From contig OZ251535.1 in the NCBI GenBank assembly GCA_965243165.1, forward strand, positions 3,125,971-3,189,970: a DNA stretch of 64,000 bases. The letters run 5' to 3'. Source of the DNA: CATQHD01 sp965243165 (GTDB lineage: Bacteria; Actinomycetota; Acidimicrobiia; Spongiisociales; Spongiisociaceae). This document shows, piece by piece, positions 54,156 to 62,898 of the stretch (its first letter is position 1; the number at the start of each line of letters is the position of its first letter). Below the pieces are notes generated by a model that saw nothing but the letters and a program-made list of their open reading frames with translations, was not told the DNA's origin and did no database searches. Position numbers and translations under genes: made by a program.

Positions 54156-55706
54156 TCAAGGCGCTCCCACCGCTGTCAGCCCTGTCTGCAGGTCTTCCTC
54201 TTCTACCTGCTCCACCACCGGGTCGCCGATGCTGCGCAGCAGCACCATCCGCAGCCCGGCGGCGGTGCGCTTCTTGTCGCGGGCGACCAGCCGGAGTATC
54301 TCGGCCCGGTCGACCTGTTCGGCCTGCTCGATCCGGGTGGGGAGGCCCAGCTGTTGGAGGGGCCCGAGCACCTCGCCGGGGTCGAATCCGTGGCGGCGGG
54401 CGGAGACGGCCGCCGCCGCCGCCATGCCCACCGACACGGCGTAGCCGTGGGGCAGGCCGCACACCGTCTCGATGCCGTGGCCGAGGGTGTGGCCGAAGTT
54501 GAGGACCGTCCGCCGCCCGGCCTCTCGGAAGTCCTCGGAGACCACCGCCGCCTTGACCGCGACCGCCCGGCGCACCGCCTCCGCCCCCGGAAACACCGGC
54601 CCGCCGGCCGCCAGCATCTCCACCAGGCCCGGATCGGCGATGAAACCGGCCTTGACCGTCTCCGCCAGCCCCTCCCGCACCAGCCCCTCGGGGAGGCCCG
54701 CCAGGATGTCGAGGCTGACCGCCACCCGGGAGGGGCGCCAGAAGGCCCCCACCAGGTTCTTGCCCAACACGTTGACGCCGGTCTTGCCGCCGATGGAAGC
54801 GTCGACCGCCCCCAGCAGGGTGGTGGGGAACAAGACGCACTCGACCCCTCTCAGCCAGGTGGCCGCGGTAAAGCCGGCGAGGTCGGTGACCGCCCCGCCG
54901 CCCATCCCCGCGATGGTGTCGTGGCGGCCGAGGTTGAGCCGGGCCAGCCGCTCGTAGAGCATCCCCAAGGTGTCGAGGGTCTTGGCCTCCTCCCGGTCGG
55001 GGACTTCGATCAGAGCGGCGGGGGTTTCCGACCGAATCTCGTCCACCGCCCGGCGGGCCGCCTCCAGGACAGGCCCCTGGGCGATGAACACCGCCCGCTC
55101 CCGGCCCGACCGCCGGGGAAGCAGCGGCGAGGGCAGGCCCGGCCCGATCAATATCTCCGAGGAACCCGCCGCCGTCCGGGAGTGCTCGGCGGCCAGGGCG
55201 GCCACCTCCGACAGGGGGCGGGCGGCGTCCAGGCGCCAGTGGGCGGCCGCTTCATACAGCGGGCGCCGCTCTTCGAGGATGGCGGACAGGCGGCCGGCGG
55301 CCCGGGCGGCGGAACCGCCGCCCTCGGGGCCGCCCAGCAGGGGCCGGTTGTACGCCTCCGCCCGCCCGGCCAGCACCGGCGGGGGGGCGTCCAGCCAGAC
55401 CACCGCCCCGGTGCGGCGCATGGCTGCGGTGTTCCGCTCGTCGAGCACCGCCCCTCCGCCGGCGGCGATCACCCGGCCTCGGCCGCGGGCGGCCGTCTCC
55501 TCGGCCAGACGCTGCACCTCGGCGGCTTCCAGGCGGCGGAAGGCGGCCTCGCCGTCTTGGCGGAAGATGTCCAGGATGGGCTTCCCCGCCCGCTCCTCCA
55601 CCAGCGCGTCCACATCGGTGAAGGGCATCCGGCGGAGGGCCGCCGCGCCCTTCCCCGCCGAGGTCTTGCCGGAACCCATCATGCCGATGAGCCACAGGTT
55701 CTCCAT
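54156..55706 (-). CDS. aroKB: Fused shikimate kinase / 3-dehydroquinate synthase
   Basis: A 516-residue bifunctional protein. Residues 1-~165 are shikimate kinase, with P-loop GMMGSGKTS (8-16), DxD as DVDALVEE and the GGGAVL sequence. Residues ~175-516 are 3-dehydroquinate synthase, with GGGAVTDLAGF, TTLLGAVDASIGGKTGVN, KNLVGAFWRP and the zinc-site NFGHTLGHGIE. These catalyse steps 5 and 2 of the shikimate pathway. AroK and AroB are usually adjacent separate genes in actinobacteria, so the fusion is notable. It lies 117 bases after aroC on the same strand; GAGAGAGG precedes the ATG. Confidence 0.95.
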   Translation of the reverse strand: MENLWLIGMMGSGKTSAGKGAAALRRMPFTDVDALVEERAGKPILDIFRQDGEAAFRRLEAAEVQRLAEETAARGRGRVIAAGGGAVLDERNTAAMRRTGAVVWLDAPPPVLAGRAEAYNRPLLGGPEGGGSAARAAGRLSAILEERRPLYEAAAHWRLDAARPLSEVAALAAEHSRTAAGSSEILIGPGLPSPLLPRRSGRERAVFIAQGPVLEAARRAVDEIRSETPAALIEVPDREEAKTLDTLGMLYERLARLNLGRHDTIAGMGGGAVTDLAGFTAATWLRGVECVLFPTTLLGAVDASIGGKTGVNVLGKNLVGAFWRPSRVAVSLDILAGLPEGLVREGLAETVKAGFIADPGLVEMLAAGGPVFPGAEAVRRAVAVKAAVVSEDFREAGRRTVLNFGHTLGHGIETVCGLPHGYAVSVGMAAAAAVSARRHGFDPGEVLGPLQQLGLPTRIEQAEQVDRAEILRLVARDKKRTAAGLRMVLLRSIGDPVVEQVEEEDLQTGLTAVGAP

Positions 55707-55823
55707 CAGCCGCCTCTCTCTTAACCCTTCATCCGGGCGTCATATTCGCGGTGTTGGTGTTCGTGCGGGGGGCGGTTGGGAGAGCGGGCGGCGGCGGGCG
55801 GGCGGCAGAGGGCGGCGGATGCG

Positions 55824-56975
55824 TCAGAACGCACGAAGCCGTTCCCGGTAGGCGGCCACCGAAGCGGCGAAGTCCTCCACCGTGTCTCCGCCGAACTTGC
55901 GCTGCATCTCCTGGGCCGCCACGACCGCCGTCATCTGTTCGGCCACCACGCCCGCCGCCGGCACCGCGCACACGTCGGAGCGCTCCCGGAAGGCCACCTG
56001 CGGCTCTTTGGTAACCACGTCCACGGTGGGGAGGGGGCGCATGACGGTGGAGAGGGGCTTCATCGCCACCCGCACCCGGAGGGGCTGGCCGGTGGTCATG
56101 CCGCCTTCGGTGCCGCCCGCCCGGTCGGTGCTGCGGTAGAAGCGGCCCTCCTCGTAGTAGATCTCGTCGTGGGCCTCCGACCCCCGGCGGCGGGAGGACT
56201 CCAGCCCGTCCCCCACCTCCACCGCCTTCATGGCCTGGATCGACATCAGGGCCTCGCCCAGCCGGGCGTCGAGCTTGCGGTCCCAGTGGACATGCGACCC
56301 CACGCCGGGGGGCAGGCCGTAGACCAGCACCTCCATCACCCCCCCCAGCGTGTCGCGGTCGGCCTTGGCGCGCTCGATCTCGGCGATCATCGCCGCCTCG
56401 GTTTCGGCGCCGAACGCCCGGACGGGGGATTCGTCGATGGCGGGCAGGTCCTCGATGGTAGGAAGCTGCTCGGAGGTAGACACGGCCCGGCCCACCGCCA
56501 CGATGTGGCTGAGCACGGTTACGTCGACGGCCAGCAGCAGCTGCTTGGCCAGGTAGCCGGCGACGGTGCGGGCCGCCGTTTCGCGCGCCGAGGCCCGCTC
56601 CAGGATGTTGCGGGCGTCCTTGGTGTCGTACTTGAGCATCCCCACCAGGTCGGCGTGGCCGGGGCGGGGGGTGGTCATGGGCCGCCGGGGGGCGCCGGGG
56701 TCGGGCGACATCTCCTTCTCCCAGCGGGGCCACTCGGTGTTGCGGATGATCACCGCCACCGGCGAGCCGAGCGTGCGCCCGTGCCGGACGCCGCCCATGA
56801 TCTCCAGCTCGTCCTGCTCGATTTTCATGCGGTTGCCCCGCCCGTACCCCAGGCGGCGGCGGGCCAGCTCGGCGCCCAAGCCCCCCCGGCTGAAGTCCAG
56901 CCCCGCCGGAACCCCCTCGACGATGGTCACCAGGCCCGGCCCGTGCGACTCGCCCGCGGTCAGAAAACGCAGCAT
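55824..56975 (-). CDS. aroC: Chorismate synthase
   Basis: A 383-residue enzyme converting EPSP to chorismate with reduced FMN. Conserved segments are TAGESHGPGLV at the N terminus, RRLGYGRGNRMKIEQDE, ASARETAARTVAG and GGTEGGMTTGQPLRVRVAMKP. Length and order are normal. It is divergent from the SNF2 helicase gene, 112 bases between. Confidence 0.97.
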   Translation of the reverse strand: MLRFLTAGESHGPGLVTIVEGVPAGLDFSRGGLGAELARRRLGYGRGNRMKIEQDELEIMGGVRHGRTLGSPVAVIIRNTEWPRWEKEMSPDPGAPRRPMTTPRPGHADLVGMLKYDTKDARNILERASARETAARTVAGYLAKQLLLAVDVTVLSHIVAVGRAVSTSEQLPTIEDLPAIDESPVRAFGAETEAAMIAEIERAKADRDTLGGVMEVLVYGLPPGVGSHVHWDRKLDARLGEALMSIQAMKAVEVGDGLESSRRRGSEAHDEIYYEEGRFYRSTDRAGGTEGGMTTGQPLRVRVAMKPLSTVMRPLPTVDVVTKEPQVAFRERSDVCAVPAAGVVAEQMTAVVAAQEMQRKFGGDTVEDFAASVAAYRERLRAF

Positions 56976-57087
56976 GTCAGATATGAAAGCATGCCCCGAA
57001 TGGTAGACCGCCCCAAACCCCCCTGCGGCGCCCAGCGGACCGTGGGAGGCAAGGGCGCGTGTTACCGCCCCGTACTATCCTTGCCCG

Positions 57088-60051
57088 ATGGTGTCAGAAC
57101 AACGGCTCACAGTCGGGGGCCTCGTCCGATGGACCCCCACAGGCGAATCCGGAAGGCTGAAGAACCTCTCCGACGGCCTCGCTGAGGTGGCCTTTCGGGC
57201 GGGCGTCCGTCTTCTCGACCTCTCTCAGCTAGAACCTGTCTCAGAACTAGAACCCGTCTCGGAACACGCCGTCCACTCGGGAGCCGATCCGCTCGGCGAC
57301 CTCCTCCATGGGCAGATCGGGAGGGCCAAGCCGTACGGCCTCCGCCTCCAAGCCCTCTACCTCAAGCATGCCTACCGGTTCGATCCCTGCGCCGGACTGT
57401 CCAACGCCAGAATCGAGCCCGCCCTCCATCAGATCTACGCTGCCCACCGAGTGGTCTCCAAACTCCGGCCCCGCATGATCCTGGCCGATGAGGCGGGACT
57501 GGGCAAGACCATCGAAGCTGGATTGATCATCAAAGAACTAAGGGCGAGGGGCCTGACAGAACGGGTCATCATCATCACACCCGACTCGTTCACCATCCAA
57601 TGGCAACAAGAACTGCGCTCCAAGTTCAACGACAACTTTGAGGTCATTGACCAAAAGGCAGTAAAATCCTTGGGGAAAGGCGGCGGCAACCCCTGGGCCA
57701 AGCACGACAACGTGATCAGTTCATTGGAGTTCGCCCAGCGGGAAGGCAACTTCGATGCGATAGTAAGCGCCGATTGGGATTTGGTCATATTTGACGAGGC
57801 CCACCGCGTCCGCCGCTACAAGACAGGAAACCAAGTGAGGCAAACCAGGGCTTACAAGCTGGCTGATGAACTAAAGGAACATACGAACGGCCTCCTGTTG
57901 CTCACCGCAGCTCCCATGCAACTTCGCAGTTACGAACTTTACTCCCTTATTGAACTGGTAGAACCCGGGTTGTACACATACGAGGAATATTCCTCCATGA
58001 GCAAGCTGATCCCAAAACTCAATGAGCTCTTGAAGGATTTGTTGAAGTGGGAAACCCTCGGACCCCTAGAAAAGGATCAGATAAAACAATCTACCTACCT
58101 GAGAGATAGCGAGGATTTGGCGAACAAAGGCAATCGGGAAAGGGCTGAAGAAGCAATTCTCAAACATCATCCATTGACAGAAGTTTTGGTCAGGAACCGT
58201 AGGGCGACATTGGGTGGTTTCTTTGGCAGAGAGCAAATACCTCATATGGTAGACTTGACCGATGAAGAGGAGTATCTATACGAAGGGGTAAGTCGGTACA
58301 TACAACGCGGGCACAATCGTGCTCAACAAGAAAATAAACCCCAAACAATTCGTCTGATGGTAGAATACCAAAAGCTTTTAGCGTCCAGCTATCATGCTTT
58401 GTGTGTCAGAATGAGAAAGCGAATTATAACTCTATATAAGGAGCTTCAGGACAAAGAGCTCAACAACGACTCGGAATTGACCTGGATAGACCCAGTTGCA
58501 GTAAGAGCAGAAATCAGAGAGCTTGAGAGATTGGTTGGTCGCCTCGGAAATACAAGAGACTCAAAAGTGAAGGACCTTTTGTCTCTTATTGAAGGGCTAG
58601 ACAGCAACTTCAAACTCGTCATATTCACTCAGTTCATCCATACACAGAAATATCTACAAAAGACCTTGCAAAGAAGCGGATACAAAGTTACGATCTTCAA
58701 CGGTGAGATGGATATTGATCAAAGAGACCGATCTATACAAAGCTTCCGCAACAAAAGCCAAGTACTCATTACAACCGAAGAAGGTGGAGAAGGACGCAAC
58801 CTTCTGTGCGCTAACACCATGGTCAATTACGACCTGCCTTGGAACCCCATGAAAATAGAACAGCGCATCAGCCGCCTAGATAGAATCGGACAACAATCTA
58901 CCGTCTACATACACAACCTGGCCTGTAAAGGTACAATTGAAGAGCGAATATTAAAGGTGTTCAACGAGCGTATTGGATTGTTCAGGGAATCGGTGGGCGC
59001 TTTGGATCCCATTCTAAGCAAAATCGAAAAGTATCTCAGGCGCTTGATTCTGAGCCCAAAAGGCAATACCGATAAAGCCTTCTCAGGGTTTTCGGAAAAA
59101 ATAGAAACCCAAGTAAACAAAGCTCGTAAAGCTGAACGGTTGCTGGGGAACTTCACCCTGGATAGAGCTAGCTTCCAAAAGAACTTTGCCAGCGCCATGC
59201 TTGATACTCAAAGGCTCACCACACCCAATGACTTGCAACAACACATTACAGCTTCTCTCAAGTATTTTGGCGGGAGGATGAATGACCACGACGAACAAGG
59301 AAAGGTGTTTCTCTTTTCTCCCAAGTTGATGAGCCGCCTCAAGGCCCGCAGTTCCACACAGCGCGGTATATTTGATCCCCTGGAAGCTCTTGAGAACGAA
59401 GGCTTAGCCTTCTTTGCCTTCGGACACCCGCTGATAGACAAAATTGTTGACCTCCCGCTCAATGGGAACCCAGTCCCGTGGACGAGTGCTAGGATCATCA
59501 GCGGCGTCCCCAGTGGTATCCACTTGGAAGTTTTCTATGAGCTGACCACCCAGGGACACCCGCCGCATGGTATCATCCTTCGCCATCTCGTGGGCGAGGA
59601 GGGCATCGTTGAGGAGAGCCAGGTGACATCGATACCCGAAATCGGAAGAGATGCAGGCCCGTTGGAGATGCCAACGTGGTTGCCCAGTGCGGTAACGGCC
59701 AGCGGAACTGCTATCCGACAAAGATTCGTCGCAGAATTGAAGGAGGTCAATCAGCAGAACGAGGAATGGAAGAAACAAGAACTGACCAGGGCTGAGCGTA
59801 TCTTCAATTACAGCAAGATGCGGTTGGAACAGCTTATTCAACTACAAAACGAGTGGGTTGAAGAGGTTGAAAGAGAGGGCACCAAAGGCCAACGCCGCGT
59901 ACTAGCAGCCCGTAAAAGCAAGTTGAAAAAAGACAAAGCACGCCTGGAGAGATTCAGAACGGCGTATGAAACCCAACAAACAGAAATCAACGGCAAGTAC
60001 CCAGGCTTGTCAATAAGCCTACTAGCAGCAGGAGTGGTCATAGGACGATGA
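57088..60051 (+). CDS. SNF2/RapA-type helicase (first gene of Hsp70-linked operon)
   Basis: A 987-residue superfamily 2 ATPase. Residues ~1-75 form a small basic N-terminal domain; motif I is LADEAGLGKTIEAGL (132-146), motif II is FDEAH, motif III-like is LLTAAPMQL, and motifs V-VI are EGGEGRNLLCANTMVNYDLP and QRISRLDRIGQ. The arrangement is like RapA and the DISARM DrmD helicases. The C-terminal ~350 residues include a charged coiled coil (about 890-970). TACTAT (57073-57078) ends nine bases before the ATG. GC falls from the helicase core onward, suggesting transfer. The stop overlaps the Hsp70 start as ATGA. It probably remodels nucleic acid-protein complexes, perhaps in phage defence. Confidence 0.88.
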   Translation: MVSEQRLTVGGLVRWTPTGESGRLKNLSDGLAEVAFRAGVRLLDLSQLEPVSELEPVSEHAVHSGADPLGDLLHGQIGRAKPYGLRLQALYLKHAYRFDPCAGLSNARIEPALHQIYAAHRVVSKLRPRMILADEAGLGKTIEAGLIIKELRARGLTERVIIITPDSFTIQWQQELRSKFNDNFEVIDQKAVKSLGKGGGNPWAKHDNVISSLEFAQREGNFDAIVSADWDLVIFDEAHRVRRYKTGNQVRQTRAYKLADELKEHTNGLLLLTAAPMQLRSYELYSLIELVEPGLYTYEEYSSMSKLIPKLNELLKDLLKWETLGPLEKDQIKQSTYLRDSEDLANKGNRERAEEAILKHHPLTEVLVRNRRATLGGFFGREQIPHMVDLTDEEEYLYEGVSRYIQRGHNRAQQENKPQTIRLMVEYQKLLASSYHALCVRMRKRIITLYKELQDKELNNDSELTWIDPVAVRAEIRELERLVGRLGNTRDSKVKDLLSLIEGLDSNFKLVIFTQFIHTQKYLQKTLQRSGYKVTIFNGEMDIDQRDRSIQSFRNKSQVLITTEEGGEGRNLLCANTMVNYDLPWNPMKIEQRISRLDRIGQQSTVYIHNLACKGTIEERILKVFNERIGLFRESVGALDPILSKIEKYLRRLILSPKGNTDKAFSGFSEKIETQVNKARKAERLLGNFTLDRASFQKNFASAMLDTQRLTTPNDLQQHITASLKYFGGRMNDHDEQGKVFLFSPKLMSRLKARSSTQRGIFDPLEALENEGLAFFAFGHPLIDKIVDLPLNGNPVPWTSARIISGVPSGIHLEVFYELTTQGHPPHGIILRHLVGEEGIVEESQVTSIPEIGRDAGPLEMPTWLPSAVTASGTAIRQRFVAELKEVNQQNEEWKKQELTRAERIFNYSKMRLEQLIQLQNEWVEEVEREGTKGQRRVLAARKSKLKKDKARLERFRTAYETQQTEINGKYPGLSISLLAAGVVIGR

Positions 60052-61439
60052 GTAGCCCAGTAGCCTACGGTATTGATTTCGGCACGACCAACAGTTCTAT
60101 CGCCGTTGCTTACACTGATAAGGTTGAGCTGTTGCCTCTGAACACCGCGACACCATACTGCATGCCTTCAATGGTTTACCTGCATAGGGAACCCATAAGT
60201 CTGGCGGGGGAACAGGCATTAGATCGGTTCATGGTAACCGGTAGTGAACAAACTCGATGTGCTAAATGCAACTTGGTTGATGAGACCAAATATGGGGCGG
60301 TGACCGATTGCCGCCAGTACAAAAGGGGTGGAGGTTGCCGGGATTCACGGCTATTTTCTGAGCTTAAAACTGTCTTAGCTGACAGTGATTTTAAGTCTAC
60401 TCATTCCTGGGCGAAGAATTTTGAACTGCCGGACCTTGTCAGGGTGGTACTACAGTCTCTCAAGAGGATAGCCGACCGACACACAGGACAGGCGATAGAC
60501 AAAGTTGTGATAGGTCATCCTGTTGATTTCGTAGGGGCAAGGAGCTCGGTGGAGAATAGCCTCGGTAAAGAACGGGTAGTAGAGGCGGCATATCAATCTG
60601 GCTTTAGAGAAGTTGAACCCTTTTCGGAACCTGTTGCTGCTGTACTTGGTGGTGAAGTGCCAAACGATGGAATAACGGTCGCAGTGGACTTCGGAGGTGG
60701 CACTTTTGATGTTGCCGTTGTCAATCAAATTGATGGCAAGAGCCAAGTATTATCCTCTGAAGGTGCTGCCATCGGGGGAACCGACTTTGATAAATTGATA
60801 TTTGATAACAAGCTTACTGAGGTACTTAGTCTCCAACATATGCCCCCGTTTTACAAGAATTATCTTCGTAGTTTAGGTGGACTAAGATATTTGTTGACTG
60901 ACCCAAGGATTCCAGGCATTATTGCAGGCATTATATTAGACATCAAACGAACCGATTCTCAAGCAGGTCTGATTTTGGAAGAGATACTATTTGGCGGAAT
61001 GGCTGGAGAGTTCTATTCCGCGATTGAGCAAGCAAAAAAGGATCTGACTGATCATACGGAGACCTTTATTGATTACCAATCGTCAGCTTCAGGTATTAAT
61101 ATACTATTAAAACGCGAGGAATTTGACAGTTGGATAGCTCATTACATCATGGATACGAAATTAACTATTCAAAAGGCAATGGCAAAGGTAAGTATCTCAC
61201 CTAAGGACGTGCACCACGTCATACGAACCGGTGGATCATCCAATCTTAGATCATTTACGGAAATGCTGAACGACATGTTCGGACCGGAAAAAATCCTCAG
61301 TCAAGATGCCTTTACCACGGTGGCGCACGGCCTGGGAGTACATGCACAAGAAAAATGGGGCAAATCCAACACCCTGCCTGAGAACGAACCAATGCTTCCG
61401 AAACTATCTCCTGAAACAGGTGGAGGGCAGGGTGTTTAG
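60048..61439 (+). CDS. Hsp70-like ATPase without substrate-binding domain, with zinc-finger insert
   Basis: A 463-residue actin-fold ATPase. Phosphate motifs are YGIDFGTTNSSIAVA (7-21) and VAVDFGGGTFDVAVV; the adenosine motif is RTGGSSNLRSF near residue 390. The chain ends about 55 residues later, so the Hsp70 substrate-binding domain is absent. An insert in subdomain Ia/IB carries C71, C74, C88 and C97, a probable zinc site not found in DnaK. The ATG overlaps the helicase stop (ATGA), so the two are made together and may form a complex in which the Hsp70 acts as an ATP-driven sensor or switch; that is inference. GC is about as low as in the helicase. Confidence 0.87.
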   Translation: MSSPVAYGIDFGTTNSSIAVAYTDKVELLPLNTATPYCMPSMVYLHREPISLAGEQALDRFMVTGSEQTRCAKCNLVDETKYGAVTDCRQYKRGGGCRDSRLFSELKTVLADSDFKSTHSWAKNFELPDLVRVVLQSLKRIADRHTGQAIDKVVIGHPVDFVGARSSVENSLGKERVVEAAYQSGFREVEPFSEPVAAVLGGEVPNDGITVAVDFGGGTFDVAVVNQIDGKSQVLSSEGAAIGGTDFDKLIFDNKLTEVLSLQHMPPFYKNYLRSLGGLRYLLTDPRIPGIIAGIILDIKRTDSQAGLILEEILFGGMAGEFYSAIEQAKKDLTDHTETFIDYQSSASGINILLKREEFDSWIAHYIMDTKLTIQKAMAKVSISPKDVHHVIRTGGSSNLRSFTEMLNDMFGPEKILSQDAFTTVAHGLGVHAQEKWGKSNTLPENEPMLPKLSPETGGGQGV

Positions 61440-61440
61440 A

Positions 61441-61686
61441 ATGGATGAACCCCAAGATGGTATCCATCGAGCTAGCTATATGGCCAAGGAATTAGGACAT
61501 CAACTCAACCCTTGGAAAACAGTACAGTACGGATACCAAAGGGGGAGGGAAGAAGAACACTACACTAAATGCAAATTGTGTGGGCGTAATGCGCGGGCGG
61601 TGTTAGAAGCGCTTCCGAACTATCCTGACAGAGAAAGTACATGGCGATACACCGAAGGTGCCCTTGAAAATCGTTGTGAAGGCTAA
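61441..61686 (+). CDS. Small zinc-ribbon-like protein
   Basis: An 81-residue protein whose ATG follows the Hsp70 stop by one base. C44-K-L-C47 (KCKLCGRN) and a third cysteine, C79, near the C terminus suggest a metal site. The remainder is polar, with tryptophans and tyrosines at residues 25-30 and 68-70. No family recognised. Its tight coupling to the preceding genes makes it a probable third component. A hairpin about 70 bases downstream ends the operon. Confidence 0.62.
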   Translation: MDEPQDGIHRASYMAKELGHQLNPWKTVQYGYQRGREEEHYTKCKLCGRNARAVLEALPNYPDRESTWRYTEGALENRCEG

Positions 61687-61756
61687 GACTGGCGAAGCCT
61701 TACTCGGTTTACCGGTCTGCGGGAGAGGCTTGGGACACTCTTGTCTGGGCGCGAAG

Positions 61757-61797
61757 CGGCCCGGTCCGTCCACTGCGCGGACTTGGACCGGGCCGTT
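61757..61797. terminator. Strong hairpin, probable bidirectional terminator
   Basis: Perfect 11-base stem CGGCCCGGTCC (61757-61767) and GGACCGGGCCG (61785-61795), with an inner GTCC/GGAC pair. It lies between the plus-strand helicase/Hsp70 operon and the minus-strand tRNA genes, where both need termination. T-runs are weak on both sides. Confidence 0.65.
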
Positions 61798-61804
61798 CGG
61801 TTGG

Positions 61805-61877
61805 CAGCCCCGACCAGATTTGAACTGGCGTTTCCGCCTTGAGAGGGCGGCGTCCTAGGCCCCTAGACGACGGGGCC
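61805..61877 (-). tRNA. tRNA-Glu (CTC)
   Basis: Minus-strand cloverleaf: acceptor GGCCCCG with CGGGGCT (G-U at 1-72), anticodon stem CCGCC/GGCGG around CTCTCAA, and T arm CCAG-TTCAAAT-CTGG. CCA is encoded at 61802-61804. Confidence 0.92.
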
Positions 61878-61904
61878 GCTGCCGGGCGGCGCGCTGGCCG
61901 CCAG

Positions 61905-61976
61905 CTCGGGAGAGAGGACTCGAACCCCTACTGACAGGACCAGAACCTGTTGTGCTGCCGATTACACCACTCCCGA
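61905..61976 (-). tRNA. tRNA-Gln (CTG)
   Basis: Minus-strand tRNA: acceptor TCGGGAG/CTCCCGA, anticodon stem ACAGG/CCTGT around TTCTGGT (anticodon CTG), and T loop TTCGAGT. CCA is not encoded. It lies 27 bases upstream of tRNA-Glu(CTC) in the transcript. Confidence 0.92.
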
Positions 61977-62098
61977 TCTGTCGGGAAGTATACCAGGCGG
62001 CAACAGCAACGCATCCCCCGGTATGCCGCCTCGACGATTTGCGGGAGTCGGAGGTTTGTGGTTAATCTGACTGGTTAATCCAACCAAGGAAGGTTCGG

Positions 62099-62356
62099 TT
62101 GCGGGTAGTCAAAGCGACCCAGGCCAAGTCGAAGCTGGCCGAGCTCCTGCGCCTGGCTGAGCAGGGGGAGACCATCGCCATCACCCGTCACGACAAGATC
62201 GTCGCCCACCTGGTCCCGGCCCAGGCGCAGGAACGAGCCGACCGCCGAGATGCCGTGGAGCAGGTCAGGGCCCTTCGTTCCGAATGGGAGTATCTCGGCG
62301 TCAAGATGACCAAGGAGGAGATCCTCGCAGCCCGCCATGAGGGCCACCGCTTTTGA
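62099..62356 (+). CDS. vapB: VapB/Phd-type antitoxin
   Basis: An 85-residue antitoxin. MRVVKATQAKSKLAELLRLA then GETIAITRHDKIVAHLVPA is the Phd/VapB DNA-binding fold; the C-terminal ~40 residues are charged and would bind the toxin. It starts with TTG after AAGGAAGG. Its TGA overlaps the toxin TTG start, coupling translation. It probably represses its own promoter with VapC. Confidence 0.86.
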   Translation: MRVVKATQAKSKLAELLRLAEQGETIAITRHDKIVAHLVPAQAQERADRRDAVEQVRALRSEWEYLGVKMTKEEILAARHEGHRF

Positions 62357-62754
62357 AACTGTACGTTCTCGACGCATCCGTTGCCGCGGTCTGGGTGTTG
62401 CCGGACGAGACAGATGCGCATGCAGAGGCGGCCCTCCAGCGTATGGAGGAGAGCGGGGCGGTCGTGCCCGGGCTCTGGCATCTGGAGATACGCAACGTGC
62501 TGATCGTTGCGGAACGGCGAGGGCGCATCACGGCCGAACACACCCACCGGGCGGTTCGGGCCCTGAACCGGCTGCCCATCCTCACCGACCCGGCGCCCAA
62601 CCTCGACCTGGCCTTTCACCTGGCCAGAGCGCACGGCCTGACCTTCTACGACGGCTTGTACCTGGAGTTGGCCGTCAGGCGCCGGACGGCCTTGGCCACC
62701 CTGGACCACAGGCTCGGCCGGGCGGCCGCCGCCGAAGGCCTGCCGGCGGTCTGA
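62353..62754 (+). CDS. vapC: VapC-type PIN-domain ribonuclease toxin
   Basis: A 133-residue PIN-domain protein. The acidic metal site is complete: D7 (LDASV), E45 (WHLEIRN), D100 (FYDGLYLELA) and D118 (TLDHRL). VapC toxins cut specific tRNA or rRNA sites. The TTG start overlaps the antitoxin stop as TTGA. The pair lies between tRNA genes. Confidence 0.9.
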   Translation: MKLYVLDASVAAVWVLPDETDAHAEAALQRMEESGAVVPGLWHLEIRNVLIVAERRGRITAEHTHRAVRALNRLPILTDPAPNLDLAFHLARAHGLTFYDGLYLELAVRRRTALATLDHRLGRAAAAEGLPAV

Positions 62755-62777
62755 CCATCGAATCGGCGGCGAACTGG

Positions 62778-62851
62778 TGGCCCCGACGGGATTCGAACCC
62801 GCGTTTCCGGCTTGAAAGGCCGGCGTCCTAGGCCGGCTGGACGACGGGGCC
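62778..62851 (-). tRNA. tRNA-Glu (TTC)
   Basis: Minus-strand cloverleaf: perfect acceptor GGCCCCG/CGGGGCC, anticodon stem CCGGC/GCCGG around CTTTCAA (TTC), and T arm GCGGG-TTCGAAT-CCCGT. CCA is encoded at 62775-62777. It converges on vapC with 23 bases between. Confidence 0.94.
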
Positions 62852-62898
62852 TGCAGTGTGGGGGCAGTCTAAGCCCTTGCCGAGGGTAATCCCGGCCC

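Noticed and set aside
57088..61686. Complete DISARM or BREX system around the SNF2 helicase
   Set aside because: No drmA/drmB/drmC, pglZ, brxC or associated methyltransferase lies adjacent; the type III locus is 5 kb away across shikimate genes.
61805..62851. tRNA cluster as attachment site for the helicase/Hsp70 island
   Set aside because: No duplicated tRNA 3' end and no integrase gene were found near 56.9-61.8 kb.
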